From: DATGEP01 sp035310125
GTDB taxonomy: Bacteria > Chloroflexota > Ktedonobacteria > Ktedonobacterales > JADMIN01
Length of the DNA stretch: 45,620 nt
Direction: 5' to 3'
Assembly: GCA_035310125.1 (NCBI GenBank)
Contig: DATGEP010000290.1
Coordinates: 1-45,620 of the forward strand
Shown here: positions 42,414 to 45,620 of the stretch, one piece after another
Numbering within the stretch: position 1 is the first letter of the stretch
How the letters are laid out: each line of letters begins with the position of its first letter
Position numbers and translations under genes: made by a program
Notes under the pieces: generated by a model
Database searches by the model: none
The model's input: the letters and a program-made list of their open reading frames with translations, nothing else
Told to the model about the DNA's origin: nothing

Positions 42414-43625
42414 ATGAAAACGATGACGCAGGCATATCTGCCAGTGTTTGCCGTCAGCGGACTGAGCGGCTCCGTAGCGGTTGCGGTGGGCGCGCTGGTT
42501 GTCGTGCTGGCAATAGTGCTGGTGTTTGTCATGGTGCTGCGGAGCAATGGCGCCGCCCGCAAAACCGCCAGCGGTCTCGGGTACGATGCGCAGCGCGGCC
42601 CGCTCGGCCAGCCGCAAGGTGACGGCGCCAGCTCACCCTGGCAGCGCCAGCCCGCCCAGCAAGCGCCGGGCTGGGGGCAGCCGAACGACTTCGGCGCTCC
42701 AGGTGGACCCTCCTCCGGCCGCGCGAATTCCGCCGCCTGGGGCCAAACGCAGGACTACCCTGGCCATGCCGGCGCCGCAAACGCGGGCATGGCCGGTGGC
42801 AGTTGGGATGCCGCGCCCAGCAATGGCGCTCCCGCCGAGCGTTGGGGTGCGCCCAGCAATGCGCCCGCTGGCGATCCCTGGCAGACCGGTGATGGCGGGT
42901 GGAACGCCCCGCAGTCGCCCGCGAGCCGTCCCGCGGCGGGCGCTGGCATGGGTGGAATGGGCAGTATGGGCGGCATGAACGGCGCCGGTGGCGGCTGGGA
43001 CATGCCGCCCGCGGCTGGAGCCGGAGCCGCCGCGTGGGGCCAGCCTGCCGCGAGCGCCGGCGGCTGGGGTGAGCCGCCCGCTGCGAGTCCCAATGCAGGC
43101 ATGAATGGTGGTGGCTGGGGCGCTGGCATCGCGCCCCCCCCGGCAAGCGCGCCCGATTGGGCCGCGCCCGCTGGCGCCTCGGCGCCTCGCCAGGACTGGA
43201 ACGCCGCGCCGGCGTCGCCGCCACGGCAGGATTGGAACGCCGCGCCACAGGCGCCGCAGGGCTTCGAGGTCGCGGGTGGTGGCTATAGCGACGTAGACAA
43301 GACACGGGTGGCGCGCCCACCCAGCCAGCAGAGCCTGGGCATGATCGTCGTGCGTCAGGGCAAAGAGCCGGGACGCATCTTTGAGGTTCGTAAAGAGCGC
43401 CTCACCATCGGGCGCAGCCGCGAGAGCGACATCTTCTTGGAAGACCTCGCCGTATCGCGCCTGCACACAACCGTCGCCCGTGATGAGTCCGGTCGCTACA
43501 TCCTGCGCGATGAGAACAGCGCCAACGGCACATATGTCAACGGGCAGCGGATCAGCGAGCACGTGCTCGACGAAGGCGACGAGATTCAGGTCGGCCAAAC
43601 AGTGCTGGCCTTCGTCCGCCGCTAA
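42414..43625 (+). CDS. Membrane-anchored FHA protein with a long Gly/Ala/Trp linker
   Basis: A 403-residue protein: an N-terminal membrane helix (about 18-42: SGSVAVAVGALVVVLAIVLVFVMVL), a 260-residue low-complexity linker rich in Gly, Ala, Pro and Trp with repeated WG-type motifs, and a C-terminal FHA domain (about 315-403: 'LTIGRSRESDIFLEDLAVSRLHTTVARDESGRYILRDENSANGTYVNG'). It is probably a membrane-tethered phosphothreonine reader for the flanking kinases. The linker's extreme composition makes domain prediction there unsafe. Confidence 0.85.
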   Translation: MKTMTQAYLPVFAVSGLSGSVAVAVGALVVVLAIVLVFVMVLRSNGAARKTASGLGYDAQRGPLGQPQGDGASSPWQRQPAQQAPGWGQPNDFGAPGGPSSGRANSAAWGQTQDYPGHAGAANAGMAGGSWDAAPSNGAPAERWGAPSNAPAGDPWQTGDGGWNAPQSPASRPAAGAGMGGMGSMGGMNGAGGGWDMPPAAGAGAAAWGQPAASAGGWGEPPAASPNAGMNGGGWGAGIAPPPASAPDWAAPAGASAPRQDWNAAPASPPRQDWNAAPQAPQGFEVAGGGYSDVDKTRVARPPSQQSLGMIVVRQGKEPGRIFEVRKERLTIGRSRESDIFLEDLAVSRLHTTVARDESGRYILRDENSANGTYVNGQRISEHVLDEGDEIQVGQTVLAFVRR

Positions 43626-43661
43626 GCGCCGGCTGGCGAGGAGAGAAGAGGCGCGGAGCAG

Positions 43662-44888
43662 GTGAACGACGACCTTACCGGGACAACGCTGGGGCACTGC
43701 GTCATCGAGCGCATGCTTGGGCAGGGTGGCATGGCGCGCGTCTACAAAGGCCGGCAGGAGAACCTGGACCGCGCCGTCGCCATCAAGGTTCTGCCACCGT
43801 ACTACGCCGCCGATCCCGCCTTTGTCGAGCGCTTCAAGCTGGAGGCGCGCGCGATGGCGCGCCTCTCACATCCCAATATCGTCACCGTCCATGATGCCGG
43901 CGAAGACCAGGGTCGCCTCTACATCATCATGGAATATATCGGCGGCGGCACCCTCAAACAGCGCTCGGCCCGCTCTATGCCGCTCAGCGAGATCACGCGC
44001 GTCATCCATGAGGTCGCTGGCGCCCTCACCTACGCCGCCTCGATGGGCATCATTCACCGCGACGTGAAGCCCGTGAACGTCCTGCTCGATACCAGCGGGC
44101 GCGCCGTCCTCAGCGACTTCGGCATCGCGAAGGTGCTGGCGACCTCCGCCGCTTTGACGCAATCGGGCGCCGGTGTCGGCACACCGGAGTATATGTCGCC
44201 GGAGCAGTGTCGCGGCGGCTCGGTGGACGCACGCAGCGACATCTACGCGCTCGGCGTCATGCTCTATGAGATGTTGACCGGCCACACACCTTTCGAGGCC
44301 GACAACTACACCGCGCTCGCACACTCACACATCTACGAGCCGGTGCCGCCGCCCTCCCGGCTGAATCCACGCATCTCGCTCGCCGTACAGGCCGTTGTCA
44401 TGAAAGCGCTTGAAAAAGACCCGACCCAGCGCTTCCAGACGGCGACCGACATGGCAATCACCCTGGAACAGGCCGTCGCGGCGCAGGCGCCCATCGGCCC
44501 CATGCCCCAGCGGCAGCCCGTTCCCGCCGCTCGCGTCACCGCTATGCCCCAGCCCGCGCGCGCGCCGGTCTCGCTGCCTCTCTCTGTGGTATGTCCGCGC
44601 TGCCGGCAGCCCAACGCACCCACACAGCGTTTCTGCTCGGCCTGTGGCTGGCAGCTTGCCCCCGCCCCGCCAACCGTTGCGCCGCCCCAGTATCCACGCC
44701 CTCAGACGACTGGAAGCTACGTCACCTGCCCGGTGTGCCACGCCCCGAATCAAGCCATCAATCGGTTCTGCACCACCTGCGGCCAGAGCCTGCTCGCCGG
44801 CGTCGCGGGCATCCATTGCCGCGTCTGCGGCAAGACCAACCCCGCCGCCACGCGCTTCTGCACCGCCTGCGGCCACCCGCTCAAATGA
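43662..44888 (+). CDS. Ser/Thr protein kinase with three zinc ribbons
   Basis: A 408-residue kinase: Gly loop GQGGMARVY, Lys42, HRD at 132-134 (IHRDVKPVN), DFG from 152, and 'GTPEYMSPEQC'. After a Pro/Ala linker come three CxxC...CxxC zinc-ribbon modules (CPRCRQPNAPTQRFCSAC, CPVCHAPNQAINRFCTTC, CRVCGKTNPAATRFCTAC). There is no membrane helix. It starts with GTG at 43662. Zinc-ribbon kinases are a Chloroflexota/actinobacterial type; the ribbons may bind partners or nucleic acid. Confidence 0.9.
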   Translation: MNDDLTGTTLGHCVIERMLGQGGMARVYKGRQENLDRAVAIKVLPPYYAADPAFVERFKLEARAMARLSHPNIVTVHDAGEDQGRLYIIMEYIGGGTLKQRSARSMPLSEITRVIHEVAGALTYAASMGIIHRDVKPVNVLLDTSGRAVLSDFGIAKVLATSAALTQSGAGVGTPEYMSPEQCRGGSVDARSDIYALGVMLYEMLTGHTPFEADNYTALAHSHIYEPVPPPSRLNPRISLAVQAVVMKALEKDPTQRFQTATDMAITLEQAVAAQAPIGPMPQRQPVPAARVTAMPQPARAPVSLPLSVVCPRCRQPNAPTQRFCSACGWQLAPAPPTVAPPQYPRPQTTGSYVTCPVCHAPNQAINRFCTTCGQSLLAGVAGIHCRVCGKTNPAATRFCTACGHPLK

Positions 44889-44961
44889 TGCCTACCATAT
44901 CGCCGGTGCGCTATACTTACTCCACATATATGTCGTAGTGAGCGCGCGCGGAGGCGAGCAC

Positions 44962-45510
44962 ATGCACTCTTCCGAAATTGCCGGCACGAGCGTACCCCAG
45001 GATGACACCCTGCCAGCCGATCCCGCCGCCCTGGCTGCCTTGGTGCGCGAGCGCCTGAGCCGGCGCATGATTGTAGCCGTGCTGGCGCCGCCCGAAGGCC
45101 CCACGAACGACCTGCTCGCGCTGGCGGACGCGCTGGCGACATTCCCTGGCGCGCGCGTCGCCTACGAGCAGGTCCTCACTGATCTCGAAACCTTCCTGAC
45201 GCGCCTGCACAGCCTCGGACCCGATGTCGTGCTCGTGGGTGCGGTGGAAGCGAGCGCACCAGCGCCGGTCGAGCATCCCTGGCATCAGCGCGTCTTCACC
45301 ATTGCCGACCGCATCGGCCTCTGCGACCGCAGCTTCGTCGCGCTGGTCGGTCCGTACGTCACCCGCCCATCCGCTCGCACCGCCGGCTTCGAGGACGGCT
45401 TCCCCCTGGACACGCCGATAGATAAGCTCTTGCCAGCCCTCGCCCGTGAAGCCCTCGCCCGCGACGAGTTCCGCCGCCAGGGCAGCAGCCCCCCCTGCTA
45501 CCTTCGCTAG
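44962..45510 (+). CDS. Unknown protein with a Rossmann-like core
   Basis: A 182-residue protein. 'RMIVAVLAPPEGPTNDLLALADALATFPGARVAYEQVLTDLETFLTRLHSLGPDVVLVGAV' reads as an alternating beta-alpha sheet similar to B12-binding or response-regulator folds, but it lacks the cobalamin DxHxxG motif and a phosphoacceptor pattern. GGAGG lies 7 bases before the ATG. It follows the second kinase by 73 bases and ends overlapping a convergent gene. I cannot assign a function. Confidence 0.65.
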   Translation: MHSSEIAGTSVPQDDTLPADPAALAALVRERLSRRMIVAVLAPPEGPTNDLLALADALATFPGARVAYEQVLTDLETFLTRLHSLGPDVVLVGAVEASAPAPVEHPWHQRVFTIADRIGLCDRSFVALVGPYVTRPSARTAGFEDGFPLDTPIDKLLPALAREALARDEFRRQGSSPPCYLR

Positions 45511-45620
45511 TTTCGCTCCCGCAGGCGCGCTATCCCCCGCTCCGTCACCTCCAGGTCCGCCTGAAGCAGCGCCTGTTTGTAATCGCGAACGAGCATCTGA
45601 TACTCCAGCAGCCGGGGCCG
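45507..45620 (-). CDS. C-terminus of a gene cut by the window edge
   Basis: The last 37 codons of a minus-strand gene enter from the right edge: 'LLEYQMLVRDYKQALLQADL...RGIARLRERN', a helical, charged tail. The frame is open to the edge and its stop overlaps the end of the convergent gene by 4 bases. The family cannot be named. Confidence 0.5.
   Translation of the reverse strand, partial: RPRLLEYQMLVRDYKQALLQADLEVTERGIARLRERN

Overview
The window looks like a high-GC chromosome segment from Chloroflexota, probably a Ktedonobacteria-like lineage. The reasons are the gene mix: a LivKHMGF importer, an F420-type (DDN) reductase, a TIGR04053-like radical SAM/SPASM protein, Ser/Thr kinases fused to FHA or zinc-ribbon domains, and a b6-type cytochrome b. 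The promoters are ordinary sigma-A type (TTGACA/TATAAT). This placement is inference. I saw no rRNA, CRISPR array, IS element or complete tRNA.

Layout. 1-1954: a cupin end, an ester cyclase with a divergent MarR regulator, and a small unknown gene, ending at the orphan 3' half of a tRNA-Arg(TCT) gene. This looks like the edge of an integrated element. 2271-4784: a redox/sulfur-type cluster (DUF302 protein, two-domain glutaredoxin-like disulfide oxidoreductase, YgaP-like DUF2892 membrane protein, ArsR regulator), with similar palindromes at its two outward promoters. The oxidoreductase has an in-frame TGA exactly where the first Cys of its second CxxC motif should be, followed by a SECIS-like hairpin. 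It is therefore a candidate selenoprotein. 4975-19195: two divergent operons sharing a LacI-family regulator. The left one encodes LacI, a 3-hydroxyisobutyrate-dehydrogenase-type enzyme, E1alpha/E1beta/E2 of a 2-oxo acid dehydrogenase, and two M24 'pita-bread' proteins with damaged metal sites. The right one encodes an alpha/beta hydrolase and a branched-chain-amino-acid-type ABC importer. Together they look like uptake and breakdown of one unidentified compound.

19147-26542: an orphan SBP, cytochrome b with a small membrane protein, a DDN-family reductase, a radical SAM/SPASM protein, a ferredoxin-NADP reductase-like flavoprotein and MsrA. The radical SAM and flavoprotein genes share TGTGA direct repeats at exactly 11-bp spacing. 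26680-32439: a promoter, a sigma-like factor, a HTH-like protein, and a 1358-aa fusion of ImmA/IrrE metallopeptidase, UvrD-type helicase and a PD-(D/E)XK-like domain that keeps its Fe-S cysteines but seems to have lost its nuclease residues. This may be a DNA-damage or defence module.

32485-45620: DinB and ABM proteins, a UroD/MtaA-family protein, a GT9 glycosyltransferase, two tandem duplicated secreted or membrane-anchored proteins, two small unknowns, a GAF-GAF-PAS histidine kinase, and a signalling cluster (kinase-FHA, TM-FHA, kinase with three zinc ribbons) followed by an unknown gene and the end of a convergent gene. The two strongest leads are the TGA-containing oxidoreductase (2942-3664) and the peptidase-helicase-pseudonuclease operon (26680-32439).
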